Shown here in pieces: positions 37,341 to 47,342 of a stretch of 64,000 bases of DNA. Position 1 is the stretch's first letter; the number at the start of each line of letters is the position of its first letter. The notes beneath the pieces were generated by a model. That model searched no databases. It saw only the letters and a list, made by a program, of their open reading frames with translations, and was not told the DNA's origin. The translations under genes and the position numbers were made by a program. Source of the DNA: Microvirga terrestris (GTDB taxonomy: Bacteria; Pseudomonadota; Alphaproteobacteria; Rhizobiales; Beijerinckiaceae); the NCBI RefSeq assembly GCF_015694425.1, contig NZ_JADQDN010000001.1, forward strand, positions 806,001 to 870,000. Reading direction: 5' to 3'.

Positions 37341-39374
37341 ATGTATCACGCAATCGTCTTCCTGCCGCTCGTCGGCTTCCTCATCGCCGGCATCTTCGGT
37401 CGTGTGCTCGGCCCGCGGCCGAGCGAGATCATCACGACCGCGCTGCTCTTCGTGGCGGCCGTCCTGTCCTGGGTGTCCTTCATCCAGGTTGGCTTCGGCG
37501 ACGGCGCCACCCGGGTCCAGGTGGCCCATTGGATGTCGGTCGGCGACCTCCAGGTCGATTGGGCGTTCCGGATCGACACGCTGACCGCCATGATGCTGGT
37601 GGTCGTCAACACCGTCTCGGCTCTCGTACATCTCTACTCCATCGGCTACATGCACGAGGATCCGCACCGTCCGCGCTTCTTCGCCTACCTGTCGCTCTTC
37701 ACCTTCACCATGCTCATGCTGGTGACCGCCGACAACCTGGTCCAGATGTTCTTCGGCTGGGAAGGCGTAGGCCTCGCGAGCTACCTGCTCATCGGCTTCT
37801 GGTACCAGAAGGATTCGGCCAATGCGGCGGCCATGAAGGCCTTCATTGTCAACCGCGTCGGCGATTTCGGCTTCCTGCTCGGCATCTTCACCGTCTTCGT
37901 CCTGTTCAACGGTGTGACCTTCGACGCGATCTTCCCGCGTGTGGCTGAGTTGGCGAACGCGAACTTCACCTTCCTGGGCATCGAGTGGCATGCCCTGACC
38001 ATCGCCTGCCTGCTGCTCTTCATGGGCGCCATGGGCAAGTCGGCGCAGTTCCTGCTCCACACCTGGCTGCCGGACGCGATGGAAGGCCCGACCCCGGTCT
38101 CCGCCCTCATCCACGCGGCCACCATGGTGACCGCGGGCGTGTTCATGGTCGCGCGCCTGTCGCCGATCTTCGAATACGCACCGGCTGCGCTCACCGTCGT
38201 CACCGTCATTGGCGGCATCACGGCCTTCTTCGCAGCGACCGTGGGTCTGGTCCAGAACGACATCAAGCGCGTCATCGCCTATTCGACCTGCTCGCAGCTC
38301 GGCTACATGTTCGTGGCGCTCGGCGTCGGGGCCTACAGCGCGGGCGTGTTCCACCTCTTCACGCACGCCTTCTTCAAGGCCCTGCTGTTCCTAGGCGCCG
38401 GCTCGGTGATCCACGCCATGCACCATGAGCAGGACATGCGCCACATGGGCGCCCTGCGCCGCTATATTCCCCTCACCACGGCCATGATGCTCATCGGCAA
38501 CCTGGCTCTGACCGGTTTCCCGTTCACGGCGGGCTACTACTCGAAGGATGCGATCATCGAAGCAGCCTATGCGGCCCACTCGACCGCAGGCTCCTTCGCC
38601 TTCCTGGCGACGGTCGTGGCTGCATTCATGACGTCGTTCTACTCCTGGCGTCTGTTCTTCCTCACCTTCGAAGGTTCTGCCCGCTGGGGACACGGCCATC
38701 ATGGACATGCTGCGCATTCTCATGAGGGCGTAGAGCATGACGATCACAACCGGGATGTGGAGCCTGCACATCATGCGCAGCATGAGCATGGCCATCACGG
38801 GGACCACACGCCCCATGAGAGCCCGCTGGTGATGCTGCTGCCGCTCATTGTGCTCGCCATCGGCGCTGTCATTGCTGGCTACGTGTTCCACGAGGCATTC
38901 CTCGGCCATGGCTACGAGGAATTCTGGAAGGGTGCCCTGTTCACCCGGCCTGAGAACCACATCCTGGAGGAGATGCACCATCTCCCCGGCTGGGTGCCTC
39001 TGCTTCCCACGGTCATGATGGCTCTGGGCTTCGTGCTGGCTTATTACATGTACATCGTCGACGCCAAGCAGCCGGCGAAGCTCGCGGCCGATCATCCGAT
39101 CCTGTATCGCTTCCTGCTCAACAAGTGGTACTTCGACGAGCTCTATGACGCGATCTTCGTGCGCCCCGCCATGGCTATCGGCCGGTTCTTCTGGCGCACG
39201 GGCGACCAGCGCATCATCGACGGGCTCGGTCCCGACGGAATTTCCGCCCGCGTCCTCGACGTGACGCGCGGGGTTGTGCGGGTCCAGACGGGCTATGTCT
39301 ATCATTACGCCTTCGCGATGCTGATCGGCGTTGCGGCTCTCGTGACCTTCTATCTCTTCAGGGGAGCCCACTAA
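37341..39374 (+). CDS. nuoL: NADH-quinone oxidoreductase subunit L with histidine-rich loop
   Basis: The distal proton-pumping subunit with the long lateral helix. The 677 residues show the Mrp-antiporter core: [19 protein letters not shown] (key Glu), the [29 protein letters not shown] segment with the key lysine region upstream, and [20 protein letters not shown]. Residues about 449-494, between late transmembrane helices, form a loop holding 16 histidines in roughly 43 residues together with many Asp and Glu. The stop overlaps the start of nuoM (TAATG). Confidence 0.97.
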   Translation: MYHAIVFLPLVGFLIAGIFGRVLGPRPSEIITTALLFVAAVLSWVSFIQVGFGDGATRVQVAHWMSVGDLQVDWAFRIDTLTAMMLVVVNTVSALVHLYSIGYMHEDPHRPRFFAYLSLFTFTMLMLVTADNLVQMFFGWEGVGLASYLLIGFWYQKDSANAAAMKAFIVNRVGDFGFLLGIFTVFVLFNGVTFDAIFPRVAELANANFTFLGIEWHALTIACLLLFMGAMGKSAQFLLHTWLPDAMEGPTPVSALIHAATMVTAGVFMVARLSPIFEYAPAALTVVTVIGGITAFFAATVGLVQNDIKRVIAYSTCSQLGYMFVALGVGAYSAGVFHLFTHAFFKALLFLGAGSVIHAMHHEQDMRHMGALRRYIPLTTAMMLIGNLALTGFPFTAGYYSKDAIIEAAYAAHSTAGSFAFLATVVAAFMTSFYSWRLFFLTFEGSARWGHGHHGHAAHSHEGVEHDDHNRDVEPAHHAQHEHGHHGDHTPHESPLVMLLPLIVLAIGAVIAGYVFHEAFLGHGYEEFWKGALFTRPENHILEEMHHLPGWVPLLPTVMMALGFVLAYYMYIVDAKQPAKLAADHPILYRFLLNKWYFDELYDAIFVRPAMAIGRFFWRTGDQRIIDGLGPDGISARVLDVTRGVVRVQTGYVYHYAFAMLIGVAALVTFYLFRGAH

Positions 39375-40885
39375 TGCTCGGCTTCGGCATCCTCTCCGGC
39401 CTTCTGGTCCTGCCGCTCGTTGGAGCGGCCTTCATCCTGACCCTGCGCGGCGACAGCGAGGCTGCTCGCTCTAACGCACGCTGGGCGGCGCTTGCCACGA
39501 CGATCGCGACCTTCCTCCTGTCGCTCGTCGCCTGGGCACGGTTCGACACGGCCACGGCTTCGTTCCAGCTCGTGGAAAGCCATGTCTGGCTGACCGACAC
39601 CATCCGGTTCAAGCTCGGCGTCGACGGCTTCTCCATGCCGCTGATCCTGCTCACCACATTCCTGATGCCGTTCTGCATCCTGGCCTCGTGGGAATCGATC
39701 GGGCATCGGGTGAAGGAATATTTCGTCGCCTTTCTGGTCCTCGAGACCACGATGATCGGTGTATTCTGCGCCCTCGACCTCGTGCTGTTCTACCTGTTCT
39801 TCGAAGCGGGCCTGATCCCGATGTTCCTCATCATCGGCATCTGGGGCGGCAAGCGGCGCATCTATGCCAGCTTCAAGTTCTTCCTTTACACGCTGCTCGG
39901 CTCCGTGCTGATGCTGCTCGCCATCATGGCCATGTACTGGCAGGCAGGCACGACGGACATCCCGACGCTTCTGGCGTTCAACTTCCCGTCGAACCTGCAG
40001 ACATGGCTTTGGCTTGCTTTCTTCGCTTCCTTCGCGGTGAAGATGCCCATGTGGCCGGTCCACACCTGGTTGCCGGACGCCCACGTGGAAGCGCCGACGG
40101 CAGGCTCGGTGATCCTGGCCGGCGTCCTGCTGAAGATGGGCGGCTACGGCTTCATCCGTGTGTCGCTGCCAATGTTCCCGGAGGCGTCTGAGTATTTCGC
40201 TCCCCTGGTGTTCGCTCTGTCGGTCATCGCAATCGTCTATACCTCGCTGGTTGCCCTGATGCAGGAGGACATCAAGAAGCTCATAGCCTATTCCTCGGTG
40301 GCGCATATGGGCTTCGTGACCATGGGCCTGTTCAGCATGAACGAGCAGGGCATCCAGGGCGCCATGTTCACCATGATCTCGCACGGCCTCATCTCCGGCG
40401 CGCTCTTCCTGAGCGTCGGCGTGATCTACGACCGGATGCATACCCGCGAGATCAAGGCTTATGGCGGCCTCGTGAACCGGATGCCCATGTATGCGGTGGT
40501 GTTCCTGATCCTGACCATGGCCAATGTGGCCCTGCCGGGTACCTCGGGCTTCATCGGCGAGTTTCTGACCCTCATGGGTGCTTTCCGGTCCAACACCTGG
40601 GTGGCCTTCTTCGCCACCACGGGCGTGATCCTCTCGGCCGCCTACGCGCTTTGGCTCTATCGTCGCGTGGTGTACGGAGAACTCGATAAGCCGGCGCTCC
40701 AGACCATCACCGACCTGAACCGCCGCGAAATCATCACCTTCGCGCCGCTCATTCTGCTCATCATCTATTACGGCGTGCAGCCAGGTCCGATCCTCGACGC
40801 CTTCGCGGTGCCGACGGAATCGCTTCTCAACAACGTTCAGGCCGCGCTTGCCACCGTGAAAACGGCCGCTGTCGTCGCACACTGA
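39374..40885 (+). CDS. nuoM: NADH-quinone oxidoreductase subunit M
   Basis: Proton-pumping antiporter-like subunit. The 503 residues have about 14 spans and the diagnostic [30 protein letters not shown] (key Glu at the end), [31 protein letters not shown] and [20 protein letters not shown]. It is coupled to nuoL by a one-base overlap and ends 7 nt before nuoN. Confidence 0.98.
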   Translation: MLGFGILSGLLVLPLVGAAFILTLRGDSEAARSNARWAALATTIATFLLSLVAWARFDTATASFQLVESHVWLTDTIRFKLGVDGFSMPLILLTTFLMPFCILASWESIGHRVKEYFVAFLVLETTMIGVFCALDLVLFYLFFEAGLIPMFLIIGIWGGKRRIYASFKFFLYTLLGSVLMLLAIMAMYWQAGTTDIPTLLAFNFPSNLQTWLWLAFFASFAVKMPMWPVHTWLPDAHVEAPTAGSVILAGVLLKMGGYGFIRVSLPMFPEASEYFAPLVFALSVIAIVYTSLVALMQEDIKKLIAYSSVAHMGFVTMGLFSMNEQGIQGAMFTMISHGLISGALFLSVGVIYDRMHTREIKAYGGLVNRMPMYAVVFLILTMANVALPGTSGFIGEFLTLMGAFRSNTWVAFFATTGVILSAAYALWLYRRVVYGELDKPALQTITDLNRREIITFAPLILLIIYYGVQPGPILDAFAVPTESLLNNVQAALATVKTAAVVAH

Positions 40886-40892
40886 GGTCACG

Positions 40893-42332
40893 ATGAACCC
40901 CGCCCTCACCATTCCCGCTTTCGGCCCCCTGCTGCCAGAGATCCTCATGGCGGCCGGAGCCCTCGTCATGGTCCTGTTCGGCGCCATCCGCGGCGAGCGG
41001 CCGGGCTACGGCATGAACATCATCGCCTTGGCGCTTCTGGCCGTCACCTTCGTGGCGGTGCTGATGCTGCCGAGCGAGCGTGTCGAGACCATGGGTGGCT
41101 CCTTCGTGATCGACGGCTTCGCCAAGTTCATGAAGGCCCTGACGCTTATCGCATCCGCCGGCGGCGTGATCCTATCGTTGGACTACATGCGCCGGGAGGG
41201 TATCAGCCGCTTCGAGTATCCGATCCTGATCGTCCTCTCGACCATCGGCATGATGATGGTGATCTCGGCCAATGACCTGATTGCCCTTTATATCGGCCTT
41301 GAGTTGCTGAGCCTGTCGTCCTACGTGATTGCCGCCTTCGACCGTGACAACGTGCGCTCGACCGAGGCCGGCCTGAAGTACTTCGTGCTCGGCTCGCTCT
41401 CGTCCGGCATGCTGCTTTACGGTGCGTCCCTCGTCTATGGCTTTTCCGGCAGCATTTCCTTCCCGGTGATCGCCACGGCCCTGCAGGGCAATGTCGGCAT
41501 TGGTGCCATTGTCGGTCTCGTTTTCGTGGCCGCCGGCATTGCCTTCAAGATCTCCGCTGTGCCGTTCCATATGTGGACGCCGGACGTTTACGAGGGCTCG
41601 CCCACGCCGGTTACCGCCTTCTTCGCCGCTGCTCCCAAGATGGCCGGCATGGCCATGGCCACCCGCGTGTTCATCGATGCCTTCCCGGGCATCCTGGTGC
41701 AATGGCAGCAGATCATCGTCTTCATCTCGATCGCCTCCATGGCGCTCGGCTCTTTCGCGGCCATTGGCCAGCGCAACATCAAGCGCCTGATGGCCTATTC
41801 CTCCATCGGCAACGTGGGCTATGCGTTGATCGGGCTCGCAGCCGGCACGGCTGAGGGCATTCAGGGCGTCATCGTCTATATGGCGATCTACCTTGCCATG
41901 ACGCTTGGCACCTTCGCGGTCATTCTCGGCATGCGCCGCGGCAACGTGATGTACGAGACTGTGGACGATCTCTCCGGAATGGCGCGTACGCATCCGGTGC
42001 TCGCCTTCTGCCTCGGCATGATGATGTTCTCGCTCGCGGGCATTCCGCCGCTCGCCGGCTTCTTCGCCAAGTTCGCCGTGTTTAACGCGGCCATCGAGGC
42101 CGACCTGGTGGCTCTCGCCATCATCGGCGTCGTCACCAGCGTCATCGGCGCTTACTACTACCTGCGCATCGTGAAGGTGATGTATTTCGATGAGCCGGTC
42201 GAGCGCTACGAGACCATGCCGGCAGGCGTGAAGCTGGTGCTTGCCCTTTGCAGCGTTTTCGTCGTCCTCTTCGGCATCGTTCCTTCGCCGCTCGTGGCGG
42301 CTGCGCGGGCTGCCGCGAGCTCCCTGTTCTGA
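40893..42332 (+). CDS. nuoN: NADH-quinone oxidoreductase subunit N
   Basis: Third antiporter-like pumping subunit. The 479 residues include LIALYIGLELLSLSSYVIAAFDRDNVRSTEAGLKYFVLGSLSSG, VPFHMWTPDVYEGSPTPVTAFFAAAPKMAG and KRLMAYSSIGNVGYALIGLAAG, all standard. It closes the complex I gene set; birA begins 2 nt after the stop. Confidence 0.98.
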   Translation: MNPALTIPAFGPLLPEILMAAGALVMVLFGAIRGERPGYGMNIIALALLAVTFVAVLMLPSERVETMGGSFVIDGFAKFMKALTLIASAGGVILSLDYMRREGISRFEYPILIVLSTIGMMMVISANDLIALYIGLELLSLSSYVIAAFDRDNVRSTEAGLKYFVLGSLSSGMLLYGASLVYGFSGSISFPVIATALQGNVGIGAIVGLVFVAAGIAFKISAVPFHMWTPDVYEGSPTPVTAFFAAAPKMAGMAMATRVFIDAFPGILVQWQQIIVFISIASMALGSFAAIGQRNIKRLMAYSSIGNVGYALIGLAAGTAEGIQGVIVYMAIYLAMTLGTFAVILGMRRGNVMYETVDDLSGMARTHPVLAFCLGMMMFSLAGIPPLAGFFAKFAVFNAAIEADLVALAIIGVVTSVIGAYYYLRIVKVMYFDEPVERYETMPAGVKLVLALCSVFVVLFGIVPSPLVAAARAAASSLF

Positions 42333-42334
42333 TC

Positions 42335-43165
42335 GTGCACCTGTCGCCCGAGACCGAGTCCGCCGGATACAGGCTGGTTTCCCTCGAGGCGACAGGCTCG
42401 ACGAACGATGATGCGCTCCAAGCCGCTCGGTCAGGCGATCCAGGACAGCTCTGGATCACCGCCGCCGAACAGCTGGCGGGCAGGGGGCGGCACGGCCGGC
42501 AATGGTCGTCGCCTCGAGGCAACCTCTATGCCAGCCTTCTGCTCATCGATCCCTGTGACGTGGCTTGCGCACCGCAGCTCGGCTTCGTGGCGGGTCTCGC
42601 CCTTCACGAAGCCGTAGAGGCGGTCACCGGCCTTGGCGCTCCGCGCCTCGCCCTCAAATGGCCGAACGACCTCCTGCTCGACGGGGCCAAGGTCTCGGGG
42701 CTTCTCCTCGAAGGGCACGGGCTTCAGCCGGGGGGACAGCTCGCCATTGTGATCGGCTTCGGGGTAAACGTATCGTTCGCTCCCTCCGGTACGCCGTATC
42801 CGGCAGCAAGCCTGCAGCAGGTGAAGGCGAGCCTGACCCGGAATGAGGTTTTTCTCTCACTCTCTTCCGCCTTTGCCGCAACTTTCGCGGCGTGGCGGAC
42901 ATCCTCCCGCATGAACACGTCCGATCCATTTGGCGCCATTCGCAGGCTCTGGCTTGAGCGCGCCGCTGGGATAGGGCAGGAGGTCACCCTCCGGCTACCC
43001 TCAGGTGAGCGGCGGGGTGTCTTCGAAGGGCTCGACCGGTTTGGACGCCTGCAACTCAAGGGCAGTGCCGGCGTGGAACTCATCGACGCGGGCGACCTTT
43101 ATTTTCCCAATTTGCTGCACGATATAGCCAAGCCGAGCGCTGGCGCGAAAAGGTCTCAATATTAA
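42335..43165 (+). CDS. birA: Biotin--[acetyl-CoA-carboxylase] ligase, monofunctional
   Basis: Attaches biotin to carboxylase carrier proteins. The 276-residue protein begins at a GTG (42335) 2 nt behind nuoN and contains SLEATGSTNDDAL, the biotinyl-AMP motif AGRGRHGRQWSSPRGNLYASLLL and LKWPNDLLLDGAKVSGLLLEG, followed by the small C-terminal SH3-like domain (RRGVFEGLDRFGRLQL). There is no N-terminal helix-turn-helix, so unlike E. coli BirA it cannot be a repressor. The end overlaps the ATG of the RNase J gene by one base; nuoN-birA-rnj is a familiar order in alphaproteobacteria. Confidence 0.94.
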   Translation: MHLSPETESAGYRLVSLEATGSTNDDALQAARSGDPGQLWITAAEQLAGRGRHGRQWSSPRGNLYASLLLIDPCDVACAPQLGFVAGLALHEAVEAVTGLGAPRLALKWPNDLLLDGAKVSGLLLEGHGLQPGGQLAIVIGFGVNVSFAPSGTPYPAASLQQVKASLTRNEVFLSLSSAFAATFAAWRTSSRMNTSDPFGAIRRLWLERAAGIGQEVTLRLPSGERRGVFEGLDRFGRLQLKGSAGVELIDAGDLYFPNLLHDIAKPSAGAKRSQY

Positions 43166-44838
43166 TGGCTTCCCACCAGGACGAATTGGTTTTTCTCCCC
43201 CTCGGCGGTCTCGGCGAGATCGGCATGAACGCGGCCTTGTACGGCTTTGGGCCCGAGAACGACCGACAGTGGATCCTTGTCGATTGCGGCATGGGCTTTG
43301 GCGGTGAAGAGAACCTGCCTGGCATCGACGTCGTCTATCCGGACCTGCGCTTCATCGAGGAGGAGCGCCATAACCTTCTCGGCATCTTCATCACCCACGC
43401 CCACGAGGATCACATCGGCGCCCTCGTCGAGATGTGGCCTCGTCTGAACGCACCGGTTTATGCGACGAAGTTCGCCATCGGTCTGCTGGAAACACGCCGC
43501 CTGTCGGAGGCTAACGCGCCGAAAGTCGCCCTCAATGAAATCGCGCCGGGTCAGCGCCTGAAACTTGGCCCCTTCGATATCGAGTATGTGCCTGTCGCCC
43601 ACTCGATTCCGGAATCGAATGCCCTGGCCATTCGGACGCCGCACGGTCTCGTGGTCCATACCGGCGACTGGAAGCTCGACAGCACTCCTTATCTCGGCAG
43701 CCTGACGTCGGAGGAGACCTTCCGGGGGCTTGGTGACGAAGGTGTTCTCGCCCTTGTGTGTGACTCGACGAACGTGGTGCGCGAGGGCACGAGCCCCAGC
43801 GAGGCCGACGTCTCGCGGAACCTTGCCGCACTGATCAAGGATGCTCCGCACCGGGTGGCGGTGACCACCTTTGCTTCCAATGTCGCCCGCATCCGCTCCG
43901 TAGCCGAAGCAGCCCGTGAATGCGGACGCGAAGTGATCGTCGTCGGACGCGCCATGGACCGGGTCGTCGAGGTGGCGAAGGAATGCGGATACCTCGATGA
44001 TCTGCCCGAGTTCCGCGCGGCGGATAGTTTCGGCTACATGCCGCGCGACAAGGTTGTGGCCATCCTGACGGGCTCTCAAGGGGAGCCTCGTGCCGCTCTG
44101 GCCCGCATCGCTCAGGACGAGCATCCGGACATCGCGCTTTCAGCCGGTGATCGGGTGATTTTCTCCTCCCGGGCCATTCCCGGGAATGAGAAGGCAGTCG
44201 GCTCCATCATCAACAGCCTCATCGACCAGGGAATCGAGATCATCACGGATCGCACGGAACTGGTTCACGTCTCGGGCCATCCGCGCCGGGGCGAACTCGC
44301 CCAGATGTATCAGTGGACGAAGCCCCGCATCGCAATTCCGGCTCACGGCGAGCCCTTGCACCTGAGCGAGCACGCCAAGTTCGCCCGCCAGCAGGGCGTG
44401 CAGGAAGTGGTTCGTGCGAAGAACGGCAGCTTGGTGCGCCTCGCTCCTGGCCCGGCCGAGATTGTCGATACCATTCCGGCAGGACGTCTCTACCGCGATG
44501 GGAACATCGTGATCGGGGCAGGAGATCGGGCGCTCCCGGAGCGCCGCAAGCTTGCCTTCGCCGGCATCGTGACGGTCGCGATCGCCATCGACGACCGGGG
44601 CGAACTCGTGGGCGATCCAGTGATCGACGCCATGGGCCTCCCAGACAAGAACCGGCAGGGGCGGGACTTGACCGACATTATTGCCGATACTGTTGCGGAC
44701 CTGCTCGATGGGCTGCCAAAAGCCAAACGACGGGATCCTGAAGCTGTCGAGAACGCCGTTCACCGGGCCGTCCGCGCCTCTGTGAACCAGGAATGGGGTA
44801 AGAAGCCTGCCTGCCACGTTCTCGTGATCGAGGCATAA
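43165..44838 (+). CDS. rnj: Ribonuclease J
   Basis: Metallo-beta-lactamase/beta-CASP RNase with 5'-3' exonuclease and endonuclease activity, acting in mRNA turnover and rRNA maturation. The zinc motif HAHEDH is complete (His78, His80, Asp82, His83 in ITHAHEDHIGAL), with VHTGDWKLDSTP, the beta-CASP stretch LTGSQGEPRAALARIAQDEHP and SGHPRRGEL. Length 557 is normal. The C-terminal region (from about residue 460) is the usual dimerisation part. It is coupled to birA by a one-base overlap. Confidence 0.95.
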   Translation: MASHQDELVFLPLGGLGEIGMNAALYGFGPENDRQWILVDCGMGFGGEENLPGIDVVYPDLRFIEEERHNLLGIFITHAHEDHIGALVEMWPRLNAPVYATKFAIGLLETRRLSEANAPKVALNEIAPGQRLKLGPFDIEYVPVAHSIPESNALAIRTPHGLVVHTGDWKLDSTPYLGSLTSEETFRGLGDEGVLALVCDSTNVVREGTSPSEADVSRNLAALIKDAPHRVAVTTFASNVARIRSVAEAARECGREVIVVGRAMDRVVEVAKECGYLDDLPEFRAADSFGYMPRDKVVAILTGSQGEPRAALARIAQDEHPDIALSAGDRVIFSSRAIPGNEKAVGSIINSLIDQGIEIITDRTELVHVSGHPRRGELAQMYQWTKPRIAIPAHGEPLHLSEHAKFARQQGVQEVVRAKNGSLVRLAPGPAEIVDTIPAGRLYRDGNIVIGAGDRALPERRKLAFAGIVTVAIAIDDRGELVGDPVIDAMGLPDKNRQGRDLTDIIADTVADLLDGLPKAKRRDPEAVENAVHRAVRASVNQEWGKKPACHVLVIEA

Positions 44839-44864
44839 GGCGCCATAGGCCGAAGGAAACCGTA

Positions 44865-45269
44865 ATGATCGGACGTCTCAATCATGTCGCCATTGCCGTG
44901 CGCGATATCGCGGCGGCTTCCGAGCTCTATCGCAGCACCCTTGGTGCCCAGGTCTCCGCGCCTGAGGCGCTCGAGGAGCATGGCGTGACAGTGGTTTTCA
45001 TTACCCTTCCTAACACCAAGATCGAGCTGCTGGAGCCTCTAGGCTCAGAGTCACCCATTGCCCGATTTCTGGAGAAGAACCCGGACGGCGGCATCCACCA
45101 TATCTGCTATGAAGTGGATGACATCAACGCTGCACGGGACCAGCTTGTGAATTCCGGGGCTAGGGTGCTCGGCTCAGGCGAGCCGAAGATCGGAGCTCAT
45201 GGAAAACCCGTGCTTTTCCTGCACCCCAAGGACTTCAACGGCACCCTTGTCGAACTTGAACAAGCCTGA
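44865..45269 (+). CDS. mce: Methylmalonyl-CoA epimerase
   Basis: Interconverts (2R)- and (2S)-methylmalonyl-CoA in propionyl-CoA metabolism. The 134-residue glyoxalase-fold protein shows IGRLNHVAIAVRDIAAASELYR (metal His), VVFITLPNTKIELLEPLG, GGIHHICYEVDDINAA and VLFLHPKDFNGTLVELEQ, together providing the metal ligands and the catalytic glutamates of the family. It links functionally with branched-chain amino acid breakdown (compare the hydrolase at 7155). Confidence 0.93.
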   Translation: MIGRLNHVAIAVRDIAAASELYRSTLGAQVSAPEALEEHGVTVVFITLPNTKIELLEPLGSESPIARFLEKNPDGGIHHICYEVDDINAARDQLVNSGARVLGSGEPKIGAHGKPVLFLHPKDFNGTLVELEQA

Positions 45270-45279
45270 GGACAAGCTG

Positions 45280-45615
45280 TTGATAAGCCTCGTCAAAACT
45301 CTTGCTGGCTCGTTCTGGTCCACGCTGGCCGTAGTGATAGTCGTCTCCGCGATTGCCGTTGCCGTCGCGGTCAACGGCTTCGACTTGCGGGTGAGCGGCG
45401 GCTTGGCCCTCTACTTCGTGATCTGGTGGGTTCTGCTTTTTGCCGTTCTGCCCTTCGACGTCCGCAGTCAGAGGGAGACCGGTGAAGTGGTCCGAGGCAG
45501 CGAGCCGGGAGCGCCGGCGCTTCCCGCCCTGCGCGAAAAGGCGATCTGGACGACACTTGTTGCTTCAGTGGTGTTGGTGATCGTCGCGGCAGTCTTCCCT
45601 TTGGCGGGACTTTAG
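45280..45615 (+). CDS. DUF1467 family small membrane protein
   Basis: A protein of about 111 residues with two or three hydrophobic spans (near residues 14-32, 41-60 and 92-110) and the family segment LYFVIWWVLLFAVLPFDVRSQRETGEVVRGSEPGAP, characteristic of DUF1467 proteins encoded after mce in Rhizobiales. The probable start is a TTG (45280) with GAGGA 7 nt upstream at the mce stop; longer in-frame starts would lie deep inside mce. Function unknown. Confidence 0.82.
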   Translation: MISLVKTLAGSFWSTLAVVIVVSAIAVAVAVNGFDLRVSGGLALYFVIWWVLLFAVLPFDVRSQRETGEVVRGSEPGAPALPALREKAIWTTLVASVVLVIVAAVFPLAGL

Positions 45616-46008
45616 AGAACTCCGACAAGGAGCCAAAAAAGAAAAGCAAGGCTTTCGCCTTGCCTGAACTGCCTTTTGGCAATTTTTGATCCCTGGCTTT
45701 CTTAGGCCAGCGCCTGTTTGGCGCTTAGGGGTCTTGTTCCTCCCGAAACTCGGACCGCAGCCTCTGACCCCTTAAGGTCTAAAGACGTTAGGATTTTGTT
45801 TATAGTCACCTTCCGTTGGGGTGTCACCTTTCCCAAGCCACCGATGGTGCAAATTTCGGCATTTTCGGTATTCATCTTTGGTCTAATTTATATCACCGCA
45901 GGCCCTGCGAACTGATGACAGCTTGTCTTTTGCCCGGGGCCTGTGTTGTGTGCTGGAAACGAGTCGTTACTCAGCTTTTGTTCAGATCGAGACCTTAAAA
46001 GGCGTCCC
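45616..46008. other. 393-nt AT-rich gap upstream of proS
   Basis: Non-coding region with two hairpins near its left end: GCCAAAA...TTTTGGC enclosing GCAAGGC-TTTC-GCCTTGC (45632-45680), and AGCGCC-TGTTT-GGCGCT (45709-45725). The right half is AT-rich, with TTTATAGT and TTTATATC stretches that could serve as -10 elements of the proS promoter, but I could not settle on one. A 65-codon frame at 45718-45915 looks fortuitous. Confidence 0.5.
45632..45687 (+). terminator. Probable terminator after the mce-DUF1467 genes
   Basis: Outer arms GCCAAAA / TTTTGGC and inner arms GCAAGGC / GCCTTGC, followed by AATTTTTG, 16 nt after the DUF1467 stop. Confidence 0.6.
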
Positions 46009-47337
46009 ATGCGTTTGAGCCGCTACTTTCTCCCCATTCTCCGCGAGACGCCCAAAGAAGCGGAGATCGTCTCCCACCGCCTGATGCTGCGCGCGGGCAT
46101 GATCCGCCAGGAATCGGCAGGCATCTACGCTTGGCTGCCCCTGGGGCTAAGGGTGCTGAACAAAGTGAACGCCATCGTCCGAGAGGAGCAGAACCGCTCC
46201 GGCGCCGTCGAGCTTCTTATGCCGACGATTCAGTCGGCGGATCTGTGGCGCGAGTCGGGCCGCTATGACGCCTATGGCAAGGAGATGCTGCGCATCCAGG
46301 ACCGGCACGAGCGCGAGATGCTGTTCGGCCCCACCAATGAGGAGATGGTCACGGAGATCTTCAGGGGCTATGTGCGTTCCTACAAAGACCTGCCCCTGAA
46401 TCTTTATCACATCCAGTGGAAGTTCCGCGACGAGGTGCGTCCGCGCTTCGGCGTCATGCGCTCGCGCGAGTTCCTGATGAAGGACGCCTATTCCTTCGAT
46501 CTGGACCAGGCTGGGGCCGTCCATTCCTACAACAAGATGTTCGTGGCGTACCTGCGCACCTTCGCCCGGATGGGCCTAAAGGCCATTCCTATGCGGGCGG
46601 ACACGGGACCCATCGGCGGAAACTTAAGCCACGAGTTCATCATCTTGGCCTCGACGGGTGAGAGCGAGGTGTTCTGCCACGCCGATTACCTGAACTTCGA
46701 CATCCCGGCGGTGGATACCAATTTCGATGATATCCCCGGCCTGCAGAGCACCGTCGACAAGTGGACGTCGCTCTATGCCGCCACCTCCGAGATGCATGAT
46801 GCCGCCGCCTTCGATGCCGTTCCGGACGAGAAGAAGATGTCCGCGCGCGGTATCGAGGTCGGTCATATCTTCTATTTCGGCACCAAGTATTCCGAGCCCA
46901 TGGGCGCGCGAGTCATGGGGCCGGACGGGCAAGAGCGGGACGTCCATATGGGCTCCTACGGCATTGGCCCCAGCCGCCTGATCGCCGCCATCATTGAGGC
47001 GAGCCACGACGAGAACGGAATCATCTGGCCTGAGGCCGTGGCGCCCTTCGATGTGGCGATCCTCAACCTTAAGGCAGGCGACGCCGGTACGGACGCTGCC
47101 TGCGAGCGGCTCTATCGCGAGCTCTCCGCCGCTGGACGCGACGTGCTCTACGATGATCGCGACGAGCGCCCCGGTGGAAAGTTCGCCACCGCCGACCTCA
47201 TCGGCGTGCCGTGGCAGGTGGTGATCGGACCGAAGGGGCTTGCGGAAGGCAAGGTGGAGTTGAAGCGCCGTGCCACCGGCGAGCGCGAGACACTGTCCCT
47301 CGAGGATGTGTCCGCCCGCCTGAGCGGCCATCAATAA
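46009..47337 (+). CDS. proS: Prolyl-tRNA synthetase (short form without editing insertion)
   Basis: Charges tRNA-Pro. The 442-residue class II synthetase has motif 1 around [23 protein letters not shown], motif 2 around [14 protein letters not shown] and [29 protein letters not shown], and motif 3 [11 protein letters not shown], followed by the anticodon-binding domain ([30 protein letters not shown]). E. coli ProRS has about 570 residues because of an inserted editing domain; that insert is missing here, as usual for alphaproteobacteria. The ATG at 46009 precedes the conserved RLSRYFLP. Confidence 0.97.
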   Translation: MRLSRYFLPILRETPKEAEIVSHRLMLRAGMIRQESAGIYAWLPLGLRVLNKVNAIVREEQNRSGAVELLMPTIQSADLWRESGRYDAYGKEMLRIQDRHEREMLFGPTNEEMVTEIFRGYVRSYKDLPLNLYHIQWKFRDEVRPRFGVMRSREFLMKDAYSFDLDQAGAVHSYNKMFVAYLRTFARMGLKAIPMRADTGPIGGNLSHEFIILASTGESEVFCHADYLNFDIPAVDTNFDDIPGLQSTVDKWTSLYAATSEMHDAAAFDAVPDEKKMSARGIEVGHIFYFGTKYSEPMGARVMGPDGQERDVHMGSYGIGPSRLIAAIIEASHDENGIIWPEAVAPFDVAILNLKAGDAGTDAACERLYRELSAAGRDVLYDDRDERPGGKFATADLIGVPWQVVIGPKGLAEGKVELKRRATGERETLSLEDVSARLSGHQ

Positions 47338-47342
47338 TCTCC

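Noticed and set aside
45718-45915. A 65-codon open frame upstream of proS
   Set aside because: It starts inside a hairpin with a weak start and has no recognisable composition; treated as chance.
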